The notes under the pieces were generated by a model. That model saw nothing but the letters and a program-made list of their open reading frames with translations. It was not told where the DNA came from and did not search any database. Positions 50,651 through 60,742 of a stretch of 60,742 nt of DNA are shown here, piece by piece. Each line of letters begins with the position of its first letter. The stretch's first letter is position 1. Source of the DNA: a virus; the IMG/VR virus record IMGVR_UViG_3300047157_000094, positions 1-60,742 of that record, one strand, 5' to 3'. Position numbers and translations under genes: made by a program.

Positions 50651-52137
50651 AGTAAATAACCTTTCTCATATTTTTTTGGTTCAATTATATGTAAATTTTC
50701 TTTTGTTCTTGTTGCACCTACGTAAAATAATCTATTCTCATCATCTGGATTTCTTTCATAACCTCGCATAGTATTTTCTGTAAGATCAGTTAGTAATACA
50801 ACATTAGTTGCTTCTCCACCTTTGGCTGCATGTATAGTTGACAATTCTATCCTAGGTTTTTCGTTTAGTTTTTCGCCATTCTTTCTCATCTTTCTTAAAT
50901 AATTTACTTTTGTTTGCCCTGCATTATCAAATGCTTCATACCATTCTGTTTTAATTTGCAAACCATAATCATTTGTAAGTTGGTCCATGCCATAAAAAGA
51001 TCCTTTGGCCATACCTTTTATTTTTTTAGAATCCCAATTTTTAGGTCCCATAAATTTAATTATATTTTCTATTTCTTTATATGAAACTAATTGTCCTTGT
51101 CGTAAATGTTCCCATGATGTAGCTGCGTTATGTAATTCTTTTTCACTACTTCGTTTATATCTATTTTCATAATACAATCCTTGTCTATACAAAGACTCTT
51201 CTATATCTGTTAACATGTGTCTTGTTCGACTTAATATTAACCAATCACCTTTTGTCATGTCTATGCTATCTATATCAAAATGCCTGTGTAAATTTCCTTG
51301 ACTAACTCTTGGTTGCCACGTTTTATCTATTCTATTTCTAATTTTATTTATTATACCCATTGCTAATCCGTGTACTTTAGCAGGTATTCTGTAAGACTGT
51401 GTTAGTGGTAGGTATTGTCCTTCTAACGCTATAAAAGAATCTACGTCTGCACCAGCCCATCTAAATATTGCTTGGTCGTCATCACCTGCAATAAAAGAAT
51501 CTTTTGTTTTATTCCAAATAGATCGTGTCATATCCCATTGCATTAATGATAGATCTTGTGCTTCATCTATGAATACTACATCAAACTTTGGTGATTTGTC
51601 TGACTTTGTAAATTCTAAAATCATGTCATTAAAATCTATTAAATTATATTCTTTTTTATATCTTCCTAACTCGTTGTGTATAATTCTAAGTTGATCTCTT
51701 TCCAGGTCCTGCGTGTGTTCTTGTAAATCAAACTGTTGTTCTGGTGTAATGTTACGTAGTTGTGCTAGCTGGATAATTCGTAGATACTCACTGTCTGATG
51801 TAAAAATACCACCTTGGTCTTCTTGGTAGTCAGCGTATGTTACAGGAAAACCTAACTTCTTACCTAGGTCTTTGTAATGTCTCGGTTGCATAACTTGATC
51901 TTTTTTTAATCCTAACTTTCTGAATGCTAGTGAGTGTAGTGTTCTAAAATACGGTAGATCATCTTCTGTTAAATTAAATTTTTTAATTGCTCTGTCTCGT
52001 GCTTCGTGTGCAGCTTTCTGTGTAAATGCAAAGTAACCTATCTTGTCAGGATCTGTTTGTTTTAAATAATCATCTACTTTATTTAACAGCGTGGTTGTTT
52101 TGCCTGTTCCTGGTGGTCCTAATACTATTGTTCTCAT
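50647..52137 (-). CDS. UvrD/Rep-like SF1 helicase
   Basis: Complete 496-aa protein. VLGPPGTGKTTT (motif I, residues 5-16), YFAFTQKAAHEARD (Ia), VVFIDEAQDLSL (II), AGDDDQAIFRWAGAD (III), LTQSYRIP (IV), STIHAAKGGEATNV (V) and RLFYVGATRTKENL (VI) are all present. Superfamily 1A helicases unwind 3'-5'. It is the likely fork or recombination helicase of the phage. Overlaps the HNH gene and DUF3310. Confidence 0.92.
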   Translation of the reverse strand: MRTIVLGPPGTGKTTTLLNKVDDYLKQTDPDKIGYFAFTQKAAHEARDRAIKKFNLTEDDLPYFRTLHSLAFRKLGLKKDQVMQPRHYKDLGKKLGFPVTYADYQEDQGGIFTSDSEYLRIIQLAQLRNITPEQQFDLQEHTQDLERDQLRIIHNELGRYKKEYNLIDFNDMILEFTKSDKSPKFDVVFIDEAQDLSLMQWDMTRSIWNKTKDSFIAGDDDQAIFRWAGADVDSFIALEGQYLPLTQSYRIPAKVHGLAMGIINKIRNRIDKTWQPRVSQGNLHRHFDIDSIDMTKGDWLILSRTRHMLTDIEESLYRQGLYYENRYKRSSEKELHNAATSWEHLRQGQLVSYKEIENIIKFMGPKNWDSKKIKGMAKGSFYGMDQLTNDYGLQIKTEWYEAFDNAGQTKVNYLRKMRKNGEKLNEKPRIELSTIHAAKGGEATNVVLLTDLTENTMRGYERNPDDENRLFYVGATRTKENLHIIEPKKYEKGYLL

Positions 52138-52679
52138 TCAAATTGTCCTTTTAAAGTTTGCAATACTAATTGTGTGTTAGCTGTTTTAGATCCTTTATTT
52201 ACATTTTTTAAATTTTGTTGTTGAGTAAGCCATTTTAAATTACTTAATCTATAATTAAAAACATCATCATCTATGTGTCCAACAACCCACTCTTTACCAT
52301 TATATAAGTCTGGGTTTTTTATAAAAGCTAATCCAAGTATTCTATGCATACGAGCTAAAATAGTTTTACCACAAGTAGTTTTTAATCCTAGTTTAGGATA
52401 TAGATCTGTTTTTGTTGGAACAGGATATATAATTTTTCCTGTATCATTATTTTTGACATAAGGAAATATGTCTTCTCTTTCTTTATAAAAAGTATTAACT
52501 CCACCTGTTTTATAAACAGTGTACTTACCTTTTGGTAAAGCACTATATTGTAAATCATTATAACTATATTTTTTTCTTTGTGGGTCGTACGGTAAAGAAT
52601 GTAAATCTACATAATCTACATCTTTAATTAAATTTTTTTCAGTAAACTCTTCAAATAAATGTAATTGTTCTGATATCAT
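52134..52679 (-). CDS. HNH homing endonuclease-like protein (181 aa)
   Basis: Complete 181-aa ORF. TILARMHRILGLAFIKNPD then WVVGHIDDDVFNYRLSNLKW is the HNH_3-type core (H...H-D....N...NL.W), common in phage free-standing homing endonucleases. The N-terminal part is Tyr-rich and may bind DNA. It sits between primase and helicase genes without an intron. Confidence 0.78.
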   Translation of the reverse strand: MISEQLHLFEEFTEKNLIKDVDYVDLHSLPYDPQRKKYSYNDLQYSALPKGKYTVYKTGGVNTFYKEREDIFPYVKNNDTGKIIYPVPTKTDLYPKLGLKTTCGKTILARMHRILGLAFIKNPDLYNGKEWVVGHIDDDVFNYRLSNLKWLTQQQNLKNVNKGSKTANTQLVLQTLKGQFE

Positions 52680-54149
52680 TAAAATACATCCTTTGGTTTC
52701 AATTCTTTTTGATTGTAGTCATCTGTTTTTTTATCAAACTGTTTTACAACAAACACAGAGATTCTTTCTTTACCAATACGTTTGTCATCACAGTTACATG
52801 TTTCTTTTAACATCTGCGCCGTACGTTGATAATTTATATCCCAACGTTTTCTAATTAAAAACTGATTATAAAATCTGTCAAACACAAAATGGTGATTGCC
52901 ATCACTAGTCCACACACCACCTTTTTTTAGATCGTTTTTGTCTGTTGATACTTGTCTGTTTAGACAATACTCTTCCAAATGATTTTGTAATTGGTCTTGT
53001 GTAGTCACACCTTCTGGTGGATCTATTGGTTCGTGGTTCTTCATTAGTGGATTTATTATCATGTCCCAGTCTTTAGGTTTTACTGTTGGTGGTTTAAAAT
53101 CTAACTGTTCCATACATGCTTCCTGAAATAAACTTTGTTGTTTTAAAAACTTTACGTTCTCCAGGTGTAGTCGTTCACCATCTACATTAAGATAGTAATA
53201 TGGTTTTTCTAATTTAATGGAAATACTATCTCTTGACCTATACCAAACTTTCTTTCTTACATAATTTTTTATCACACAAACTACACATAGGTTGGTCATT
53301 ACATTTGTAACCCCATTCTTTTTTATCATGTTGTTTTATAATTATTTGTACTTCTGTATCTGACAATGGTTGTTCCATTGCTGACTCATTAAATACATTA
53401 CTTTTGTTTTCCAATTTTCAGGCCATTTAGATTTTGCATACACACCATAATGAAATAGTGCATTGTTTCTACCACCTTCACCAATTTTATTTTGTGCCAT
53501 AAGTTCTATACATGGTGGTCCATCAGATAAGGAGTCTCTGGTCTTTTAATTTCTATTGCGCTTATGTCTTGTTGTTTATGTCTTTCGTAGAGTTCAAAAA
53601 AAGCATCTATACTAGCAGCTTCGCCATCCTCCATAAAGGCGTATCTTGTTGTTTGACCACAATTAAAGTATGGTAAATTTAAAAAGTTTCCTGTATCATC
53701 TTTTGATTTTAATTCTCTTTGTTTTGGAAATACTTCTGATCCACCATAACCTAATACAGATCTAATCTCATTTAATTTATCTTGCATCAAACCTGCTGAT
53801 ACATAATCTTCTGTAAATAAAAATACATGAGCACCACCAGACTTTGATCTACATACGACTAATGGTAATTGAAATTGTTTTATCTTATTATTAATTGTTT
53901 GTGATCAAACTCTGCGTATGAGTCTATGTCTATACATCCCCACTTACATTTGTTATCATCATTGATTGGTATAATACCTAAACTGTCAGCACCATCTAAA
54001 TGCTTTTGCCACAACTCATCTGTGACTGGTTCTCGTTTAACAAACGATTTACCTTTAATCTTGTTACCATCACCATTTGATTCACCAACTAAAGTGACAC
54101 CATGTGCACGGTCTAATCCATAAAATATATTTTTAAATCTTTCTATCAT
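52679..54149 (-). CDS. Archaeo-eukaryotic-type primase (several frameshifts)
   Basis: Consecutive frames from 54149 make one protein of about 490 aa. First: RAHGVTLVGESNGDGNKIKG and KWGCIDIDSYAEFDHKQL, with the D-x-D catalytic pair. After a break near 53890: LPLVVCRSKSGGAHVFLFTE with the S-x-H triad. Then RSVLGYGGSEVFPKQREL and LNLPYFNCGQTTRYAFMEDG. After another near 53510: NKIGEGGRNNALFHYGVYAK. Then a CNDQPMCSLCDKKLC zinc cluster, and an intact C-terminal frame (NHHFVFDRFYNQFLIRKRWD) to 52679. DxD...SxH...and the following D/S box are the primase-polymerase (AEP) site as in TOTE-type primases. It would start DNA synthesis for PolA. Confidence 0.78.
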
Positions 54150-54160
54150 ACAAAATAAAA

Positions 54161-54192
54161 GTGGGCGTTGCCACTCTCGCTTAGACGCCCAC
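54161..54192 (-). terminator. Rho-independent terminator
   Basis: On the minus strand GTGGGCGT (54192-54185), a 16-base loop and ACGCCCAC (54168-54161) are followed by TTTTATTTT. The left arm starts within the stop codon of the gene ending at 54192. It separates that abundant-protein candidate from the primase gene. Confidence 0.8.
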
Positions 54193-54959
54193 TACCTAGG
54201 ATACTGGTTAGTATTAGAAGAACCTTTTGTAGTTTCTTCTGTACCGTGTTTAGCTTGAACTTCACCTTTACCTACAGATTCTGCAAAAGATTTAGCCATA
54301 TCATATATAGCTTTATCTTCTACAGGACCAACTTTAGATACATCCCAACCAAACCATGTTCCTTTGTCATTAGACATCTGAACGGTTGATAGTTTATAAA
54401 TGTGGCTATAAGTTGGCGGTGTAAATAAACCGTTTTTACCTTGCATCTTAATACCCATCATCATTGAGTTCCATTTTCTACTAACTTTAAGTTGAGTAGA
54501 CTTCATAGAAATCAAAGCTGTCTGTGGGTTATCTCCAAGAGTCAATACAAAGTGACTAGCTGTGTTATCAAGATAGTTACCATTTGGTAATCTGTCTTTA
54601 TAATCTTTACCTCTAGTCGTTTGACTTACAATATCACTGTCTGCATCGTGAATTGCAACAGGTGCACCTGTACTGGTACCTCTGTCTTGCCATTCGATGT
54701 ACTGTCTTTTGTAATGACATGGTACAACATTTATAGTGTCATACAATTCATTAGTTACAGTATTTATTATTTTGCCTGGTTCTGCACCTTCGACATATTT
54801 ACCATCTCTTTTGTTTACCTCTGGAGATAGTTGGCCCAAAATTTTTAAGAATGGTAACGCAAGATCTTCTTGCGATATATTTTGAGCGCCTTGTGCTGCA
54901 TCAGCTTCCATATCAAATGTTGCTAGTGCATTATTCTTTTTTTCTGCTACTTGGTTCAT
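54192..54959 (-). CDS. Replication-block protein, ssDNA-binding candidate (255 aa)
   Basis: Complete 255-aa ORF: N-terminus MNQVAEKKNNALATFDMEAD, then ISQEDLALPFLKILGQLSPE, EGAEPGKIINTVTNELYDTI, INVVPCHYKRQYIEWQDRG and SMMMGIKMQGKNGLFTPPTY. The PG.I.NT.T.ELY, V.P....R..IEW pattern belongs to a protein often found beside phage primase/polymerase genes. With a terminator right behind it, it may be made in large amounts, as an ssDNA-binding protein would be. Assignment of function is tentative. Confidence 0.68.
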   Translation of the reverse strand: MNQVAEKKNNALATFDMEADAAQGAQNISQEDLALPFLKILGQLSPEVNKRDGKYVEGAEPGKIINTVTNELYDTINVVPCHYKRQYIEWQDRGTSTGAPVAIHDADSDIVSQTTRGKDYKDRLPNGNYLDNTASHFVLTLGDNPQTALISMKSTQLKVSRKWNSMMMGIKMQGKNGLFTPPTYSHIYKLSTVQMSNDKGTWFGWDVSKVGPVEDKAIYDMAKSFAESVGKGEVQAKHGTEETTKGSSNTNQYPR

Positions 54960-54961
54960 GT

Positions 54962-55511
54962 TTATTTGTTCCTTTTTATTGTTGTCTTATTCTCTGAGAA
55001 TACCCCAAAGATTTCCGTTGGCATTTCTTTACCTGCCTCAATACGCTCACGGACTAGCGCTTTCAGAGTCATGGGCTCAACCTTCATCTTTTGTGTCGGT
55101 TGAAACCCTTGACCCTTCGCAAGTTCAGCATATGATGCTGCCTTGTTATCTTCGTTACGACCAAATGATACCAAGATCTCGTTCTTAATAATATCACCTA
55201 GTCCATTGTCTCGAAGCCAGTTAAACGCCGTCTCTTTATTTGCTTCTGTAATAGTAGCACGATACGTCGTTGAAACTTTAAGATGTGATCCATCTTGAGT
55301 TTTAATTCTGCTAAACCCATCTCGGACATCATGGTTGGTATAACCTCACCTGATATACGTTGGTATTCTTTTTTTAAATCTTTAAATTGTTTTCACTTGT
55401 CTCTATTCTTTTGTGTAAACCTTCTAACATTTCTACTTGATCTGCAAGAGACTGAATGTTTTCAGTTTTACTCATTGCATCTTGTTGGTCTTGTTCAAAA
55501 TTAATTGTCAT
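54962..55511 (-). CDS. Conserved replication-block protein (frameshifted)
   Basis: The ATG at 55511 starts MTINFEQDQQDAMSKTENIQ with a coiled coil. After breaks near 55390 and 55310 the coding continues ISGEVIPTMMSEMGLAELKL, DGSHLKVSTTYRATITEANK and the intact NEILVSFGRNEDNKAASYAE. It ends at 54962 with IFGVFSENKTTIKRNK. About 182 aa. The VSFGR.EDNKA..YAELA.G.G..PTQK.KVEP pattern recurs next to the gene at 54192-54959 in marine phages. Likely works with it on DNA. Confidence 0.65.
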
Positions 55512-55867
55512 CTATTTCTCCTTTCTCGTATAGATTAATTTCAATAGGATAATATTTTCTTTCTTGTTTATCCCACTTCAATAAATTGTATTTACCATTT
55601 GTAATATCAGATACAATAGAACATGCAACACCAATGATTGCAGGATCACCTGTTAATAATAAATAATCTTCTGGTGTATAATCTTTTAAACCTTTTCTTA
55701 ATTTAAAAATTAATGGACCAGGAGAAAAAATCATTTGAGAAATTCTGGTAATAAAAAATTAAATTCATTGTTGTAGAATAAGAAGCTGCACCCATAATAT
55801 TTATTTTAGGACTACCTGCTTGGCTACCTGGTATTTCTTGTATTACATAAACTTTTCTTTCTGACAT
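55501..55867 (-). CDS. Conserved small protein, first gene of the leftward early operon (one frameshift)
   Basis: The ATG at 55867 starts MSERKVYVIQEIPGSQAGSP and KINIMGAASYSTTMNLIFYY. After a break near 55745, the frame SQMIFSPGPLIFKLRKGLKD, EDYLLLTGDPAIIGVACSIV and LLKWDKQERKYYPIEINLYE runs to 55501. About 121 aa. Known from marine phages; function unknown. The start codon lies at the expected transcription start, so the mRNA may be leaderless. Confidence 0.68.
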
Positions 55868-55902
55868 TGACAAACAATATAAACATGTTTATATAATGTC
55901 AA
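55867..55902. promoter_or_regulatory. Symmetrical divergent promoter between helicase and early operon
   Basis: Plus: TTGACA (55867-55872), 17 bases, TATATA (55890-55895). Minus: TTGACA (55902-55897), 17 bases, TATTGT (55879-55874). The central AAACATGTTT is a palindrome. The two promoters overlap fully, so they probably compete or share a regulator. Confidence 0.75.
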
Positions 55903-55923
55903 CTAGAAAGAAGAAAAAAAATT

Positions 55924-57308
55924 ATGAATTATAAATTTAAAACTAAACCATATGCACATCAATTAACTGCATTAGAAAAATCATGGAACAAAGAAAACTT
56001 TGCTTACTTTATGGAAATGGGTACAGGTAAAACAAAAGTATTAATAGATAATGTTGCTATGTTATATGACAAAGGCAAGATTGATGGTGCTTTAATTATT
56101 GCACCTAAAGGTGTTGTTAAAACTTGGTATGAACAAGAACTACCTACACACTTACCTGATCATATAGAAAATGTGTCTGTATTGTGGCAACCAAATATTA
56201 CAAAAAACAACAAGAAAAATTAGATACTTTGTTTGAAATAGAAGTGCATTACATATTTTAATTATGAATGTTGAAGCTTTTCTACAGAAAAAGGTGTTAA
56301 GTTTGCAACTAAATTTTTAACTCTCACAAAACTTATGATGGCTATTGATGAGTCTACTACAATTAAAACTCCTACTGCTAAACGTACTAAAAATATTATT
56401 AAGATTGGGAGTAAATGCTAAGTATAAAAGAATCATGACAGGTTCTCCTGTTACTAAAAATCCATTAGATTTATATACACAATGTGAGTTCCTTGATCCG
56501 TGGTTATTGGACTTTACTTCTTACTACGCATTTAGAAATAGATATGCTGAAATGAAAACGATGCATGTACATGGTAGATCTATACAAGTAGTAGATAATG
56601 GTTTTCAAAACTTAGGTGAGTTATCAGATAAAGTAAAACAATTTTCTTACAGAGTATTAAAAGAAGATTGTTTAGATTTACCCCTAAAGTATTTATTAAA
56701 CGTCATATACATTGACACCAGATCAAAGTAAATTTATATGAACAAATGAAAAAAGAAGCTCTTGCTGTACTTAATGGTAAAGTTACAACTACCATGACTG
56801 TGTTAACTCAATTAATGAGACTACATCAAATTACTTGTGGTCATTTTACTGCTGATGATGGGACCACACAACAAGTTGAAAGCAATAGACTTAATGAATT
56901 GATGTCCATACTAGAAGATACAGAAGGTAAAGTTATTATATGGGCCAACTATCAATTAAGTGTAGGTGAGATTATACAAAGATAATTAAAAAATATGGTC
57001 CAGATTCATATGTTCATTACTATGGATTAACACCACAAGAAGATAGACAAGACTAATATCGTAAGTTTCAAAACGATCCTAAGTGTAGATTTATTATAGG
57101 TACACCTCAAACAGGTGGCTATGGTATTACACTTACGCAAGCTAATACTGTTATTTATTATTCTAATGGTTATGATCTAGAAAAGAGACTACAATCAGAA
57201 GACAGAGCACACAGAATAGGACAAAAGAAAACAGTGACTTATGTTGATTTCAAAAAAATAAATATAGCATCAGAAGTTTTAGGAGAAGAATTAAGGTCAT
57301 GGATTTAA
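55924..57308 (+). CDS. SNF2-type (SF2) helicase (several frameshifts)
   Basis: Frames in order: KPYAHQLTALEKSWNKENFA, FMEMGTGKTKVLID (motif I), ALIIAPKGVVKTWYEQELPT (Ia); then a break near 56215 and LMAIDESTTIK (motif II, DEST); then RIMTGSPVTKNPLDLYTQCE (III). Later QLMRLHQITCGHFTADDGTT, KVIIWANYQLSVGEII (IV), GTPQTGGYGITLTQANTVIY (V) and RLQSEDRAHRIGQKKTVTYV (VI). An in-frame TAA at about 57054 probably also reflects an error. Corrected length is about 460 aa. DEAD/SNF2-like helicases of this size are frequent in phage replication or recombination modules. It is the main rightward early gene. Confidence 0.85.
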
Positions 57309-57337
57309 TAGGATATATGCGTACCGCGCTGTAATTT

Positions 57338-57823
57338 TTAATTTACGACTTTACCGCCGGACCACTTCATTTCTGGAAGTCCTTCGGTGTATTTTTTGCC
57401 GTCAAAAGTTAATACTTGTTTTCTGTTTGAATCTGATTCGTGATAAGATATGTGGACCCATCCCCCTGCCGGATCGTCTTTGTCGTAGTACTCCATGATC
57501 AATTGATCGAAGTCCACGTTATTTTGTAGCCAGTAAGCTGTCTGAATATTTGGCACGCCAAATATTTCTAGGTCGACGGCCTGGCCCTTCGCATGCTGCG
57601 AAGTCTTTTTGCTGCCGATCGCCTCACATAATGCTTCACTACGATATCCGCTAGTAATCGTTACTGGTTTAGAAAAATGTGCACGTAGTGGTTCAAGAAC
57701 TTCATAACATAGATCTCCTAAACTTTTAATTTCACCTGCTCCTGGTGTATTATCAATGCCCCTACGTTGAGCGGTCATCGATTTGGTCATCTCTTTAAGA
57801 GTAAAATGTTTGCTAAGTTGCAT
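57338..57823 (-). CDS. M15-type peptidase, likely endolysin
   Basis: Complete 161-aa protein. ITSGYRSEALCEAIGSKKTS then H77, D84 and H124 (SQHAKGQAVDLEIFG, GGWVHISYHES) are the Peptidase_M15_3 zinc ligands. Such enzymes cut peptide cross-links of peptidoglycan. It follows directly after the holin candidate. With the other genes it forms the end of the late block across the genome junction. No signal peptide is seen. Confidence 0.87.
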   Translation of the reverse strand: MQLSKHFTLKEMTKSMTAQRRGIDNTPGAGEIKSLGDLCYEVLEPLRAHFSKPVTITSGYRSEALCEAIGSKKTSQHAKGQAVDLEIFGVPNIQTAYWLQNNVDFDQLIMEYYDKDDPAGGWVHISYHESDSNRKQVLTFDGKKYTEGLPEMKWSGGKVVN

Positions 57824-57826
57824 ATT

Positions 57827-58021
57827 TTATTTTGTGATTAATTGAAATATAACATAGATTAAACCGCTGATCAAAGCACCAGAAGTAATTAGTAATATAC
57901 TTTCTATTCTCTGTATTTGAGTTTCAATAGAATGTATTTTGTCATGAGTTTGCTTCTGCATTATTCTACATAGCTTTTCATGTGATTCAATTTTTTGTAA
58001 TGCTTCGTCTTTTCTAGCCAT
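57827..58021 (-). CDS. Holin candidate, coiled coil plus TM (64 aa)
   Basis: Complete 64-aa ORF. Residues 1-40 form a coiled coil (MARKDEALQKIESHEKLCRI, HDKIHSIETQIQRIESIL) and residues 41-62 a transmembrane segment (LITSGALISGLIYVIFQLIT). The order matches XhlA-type accessory holins. It lies 3 bases before the peptidase start and overlaps the end of the large virion protein gene. Confidence 0.7.
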   Translation of the reverse strand: MARKDEALQKIESHEKLCRIMQKQTHDKIHSIETQIQRIESILLITSGALISGLIYVIFQLITK

Positions 58022-60742
58022 TATGTTCTACTCGCTATTACCTTTTCTGTTGGAGATAGTAACGCTTCCTCATTTCGTGTCAAGTTAGTTTGTGGGTCTT
58101 TTCGTGAGACATTTGCTACTAATTTAGGCATTGGTGTGCTGCCTAATGGTGGTGTTTCTGGTTTACTTGTAAAACCAGGTGCACCAGGTAATATTAAATC
58201 TTTAACTGCAGGTATTATTTTTTTAATATTTCTTTGTATAAATCCTTCTTCTTTTACTGGTCTACCATTTTCATCATAAATTAATCTACCTTCTTTGTCT
58301 GTTTGATAGTTTTCTTTATCAGGATAATAACCACCTTCTAATTCATTTGTTTCTTCATTATATATTTCAGGAAAAAATTTAATACCACTATATTTATCTA
58401 TGACTTTATCTAATTTAGATTGTGGAAATAAAAAATCTCTATTTACAGTATAAATAAACTTACCATCTTTTTCTTCATTTAACCTGTTCATTTGATCTTT
58501 TACTGTTCTAACTTTAGTTTCAAATCTAGGTGTAGAATAATTAACAGGTGTAAATCTTCCATCTAATAAATTGTTAATAAGTTTTGTAGAAGCGCCTGAT
58601 TTTTTCATAATTTCATATATTTTATTTTCTGATAAATCTAATAATTTTAAATCTTGTATTCTAATATACATATCTTTTTGTATTCTAAATGCTTCTTTTT
58701 GCATTTCATTAAATGTGTTAACCATATCTGTTGGTGTTTTTTGTGCATAGTTTTGTACACTGTAAAATTTTTCTGTTTCATCAACTGCTCTTAACAATCT
58801 GTTCATTGTAGATGTAAAATATCTAAGATCTTTTTTAACATCAATTCTAATAATCCGTGTTCCAGTAAACAATGCTAATAATTCATCCATTAGGTTTACT
58901 GGTTTACCACCTTTAGTTAAGTCTAGTGATAAAGCATCACCAATTTTTTGACCACTAGATACAAAACCTGGTTTAACACCATCTAATACGTGTATTAATG
59001 ATTTAATAAATTTATCTCCAAGGTCATCTGATTGTGTATACACAGATCCACCACCATCTTTTTTACCATTTCTTGTAGTTACATCTATAAATCTATCAAA
59101 ACCTAATGGCTCTGATATAAATGGTTCTAAAAATTTAGATACAGGTCCATCTTCTCCAAACATTAATATTCATTACAAACTGTTCTGTTTCTTGTGGATT
59201 TAAATTTTGTTTTTGTGCTTGTGCAATTGCTGCGTCTAATGGTTGATATAAACTATCATAAGGACTAAAGTATGAAAAATTAATTGCAGCGCTTTCACCA
59301 TTTTCCAACCTTTAACAGCTAATAAGTTTGATGTTGCATCCCATGATGCAGCTGATGATCTTTTGTATGCGTTCCACTGTGATTCTGTAGAATTAGTTAA
59401 GAACTGTGCAAGTTCATTAAATCCTTTTCCAACAGCATAACTAGTCATAAATGCACCTGTTAATCTTCTTATACCCATTTGTTGTATGGCTCTGTTAGGA
59501 TGTGCAGCTTCTTTTAAACCTATACCAATAATATTTGCACCTGTTCTAAGTATTTCTGCAGGAAAAGATATGAAAGTTTCCAAGCGGTAATTTTCTTAAT
59601 TCTTGAATAATAGGTGGTACTTTACTGTATGTTGGATATGTATTTCTTAATAAAAATGCTGACGCTTCTTCTATTGCATCATCAAATGTTTTTTTCTGAC
59701 CTGTAACTGTATTGATTGGTTCAAACTCTTTACCCATGTATCTAAACCATTGTTTAACATCATCTAAACTTTTTAGTGCTTGATACAATTGTGATTTACC
59801 AAACTCAAAACCATAACCTTTCCATAAGTTATCACCACCTGCATATAGTCTTGCAACTTTATCTGTAGGTGCCATTTTCATTAATCTGTCAAACAATTGA
59901 TCAGTTGTATTTATTACATTGTTTTTATATCTTGTGTTACAGCTTTTAATTCTGCAGCTACAACGTTTTCATCCCACACACCAAGTCTAATTAATTTTTC
60001 TACATAGTTATTAAATTCTACTTCATCAATTTTATTACCACCTGCTTTAAATATATCTCTTGAAACAATTCGCATAGCATCAACAACACTAGCTCTACCA
60101 CCAATGTGTCCATTCATTAGTGCAAAGAAAGAAGCTGAAGTTACATTTCTAACTTGTGTTTGTGGTGAGTATAATGTTTTACCAATCTGTACACCTACTT
60201 TAGATTGTAACATAAAACGATAAAAAGCATTTTCTACTAATTTATCTAAGTCTCCACCAATACCTGCAAATCCTTGTACGTATTCAGGCGATGCCCATTT
60301 GTTTAATAAACTTGATTTCATAATACCAAGTCTTGGTACACTTTTAATTTGTTGTGCTCCTATAAATCCTGCGTTAGTTGCATCTTCTAAACTGTTAAAC
60401 AACCAACCATTTTTTAATCCAGATTTGCAATGTAATCTGCTGCTCTTTTGTTAGCCATAGATGAAATAGCTTCTGCAGTTGTATAACCAACAGATGCTTT
60501 TAAATTTCTTTCAGGACCTAATAAATTTTTTATTGCATCAGGTAATTCTTCACCTGTTTTTAAATATCTAAATTTATCGTTTAATAATATACGAGTTCCT
60601 ATATCTCTTAATTGTTTTATGGGTGATTTACCTTCAGCTCTACCCGTTCTTAATATATCTTCTGCATGCATTTTAGCAGATTCTATGTAAGCTTTTTCTG
60701 GTTTTAATTTTGGAAAAGTAATTTCTTGCAGATTCTTTTAAG
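58021..60742 (-). CDS. Very large internal virion protein, C-terminal part (frameshifted, runs off the window end)
   Basis: From 60742 leftward the coherent text is FPKLKPEKAYIESAKMHAED and ILRTGRAEGKSPIKQLRDIG. Then, after a break near 60410, FIGAQQIKSVPRLGIMKSSL and GKTLYSPQTQVRNVTSASFF. Then from 59896 MFDRLMKMAPTDKVARLYAG and QELRKLPLGNF, which runs into FISFPAEILRTGANIIGIGL through an indel near 59580. Last is the intact stretch from 59163 (MFGEDGPVSKFLEPFISEPL) to 58021. At least four indels. The wording of the N-terminal side continues the frame at base 1 of the window. No enzyme motif was recognised. The protein likely enters the cell with the DNA or lines the tail. Confidence 0.7.

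Noticed and set aside
60000-60742. Possible separate gene cluster at the right end
   Set aside because: Its text continues the frame at base 1 and lacks an independent start, so it is one gene broken by the window edges and indels.

Overview
The window looks like one essentially complete genome of a tailed bacteriophage (Caudoviricetes), not a piece of bacterial chromosome. Base composition is A+T-rich and nearly all genes lie on the minus strand, with TAATG or ATGA stop/start overlaps between neighbours. The gene set (P22/SU10-like portal, gp4-like adaptors, gp10-like hub, very large internal virion protein, no long tape-measure gene) points to a short-tailed phage. Composition and many small proteins of a kind familiar from uncultured marine phages suggest a marine host with low G+C, perhaps SAR11-like alphaproteobacteria. 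The host is an inference.

Layout. The two ends of the window read into the same minus-strand gene: 1779 to 1, then 60742 to 58021. The molecule is therefore probably circular or circularly permuted and was opened inside one large virion protein gene. The late block runs leftward from the large terminase (36.7 kb) through two large unknown proteins, portal (32.0-29.5), Lys-rich small proteins, GroES-like co-chaperonin (27.6), scaffold (27.1), a head protein (25.6), major capsid protein (25.1), adaptors (22.7-20.4), fibre and receptor-binding proteins (19.9-16.2), an oxygenase/carbamoyltransferase cassette (16.1-9.05), hub (9.0-6.8), ejection-type proteins (6.8-1.8) and the large protein. Across the junction it ends with a coiled-coil/TM holin candidate and an M15 peptidase (58.0-57.3).

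The early/replication block also runs leftward, from a divergent promoter at 55.88 kb: two small conserved proteins, an abundant-protein/ssDNA-binding candidate, an archaeo-eukaryotic-type primase, HNH endonuclease, UvrD-like helicase, DUF3310, family A DNA polymerase and a lone oxygenase. Then come membrane/coiled-coil proteins (48.0-46.1) and many small genes with zinc-ribbon, ribbon-helix-helix, LAGLIDADG and PD-(D/E)XK domains (45.9-42.3). Plus-strand genes are few: SNF2-type helicase (55.9-57.3), a secreted Cys protein (44.8), small terminase (41.2), and a G+C-richer island (39.2-40.3) with a GP88 gene bracketed by arrays of a 7-bp repeat.

Sequence quality. Many long conserved genes (capsid, portal, primase, SNF2, hub, TerL, GroES, scaffold, large virion protein) are broken by 1-base indels, often in homopolymers, with the other half intact in the next frame. 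This is most simply explained by uncorrected long-read errors, so those genes are given here as single features with frameshifts.

Most notable: nine 2OG-Fe(II)-type oxygenases plus a NodU-type carbamoyltransferase in 7 kb between fibre and hub genes (a tenth oxygenase lies beside the polymerase); CAAGCNN repeat arrays; a GGRIGF.NGG peptide motif shared by several presumptive virion proteins; a cupredoxin-like copper site in a fibre-region protein; and a family of TTGACA/TCCTATA early promoters with associated dyads.
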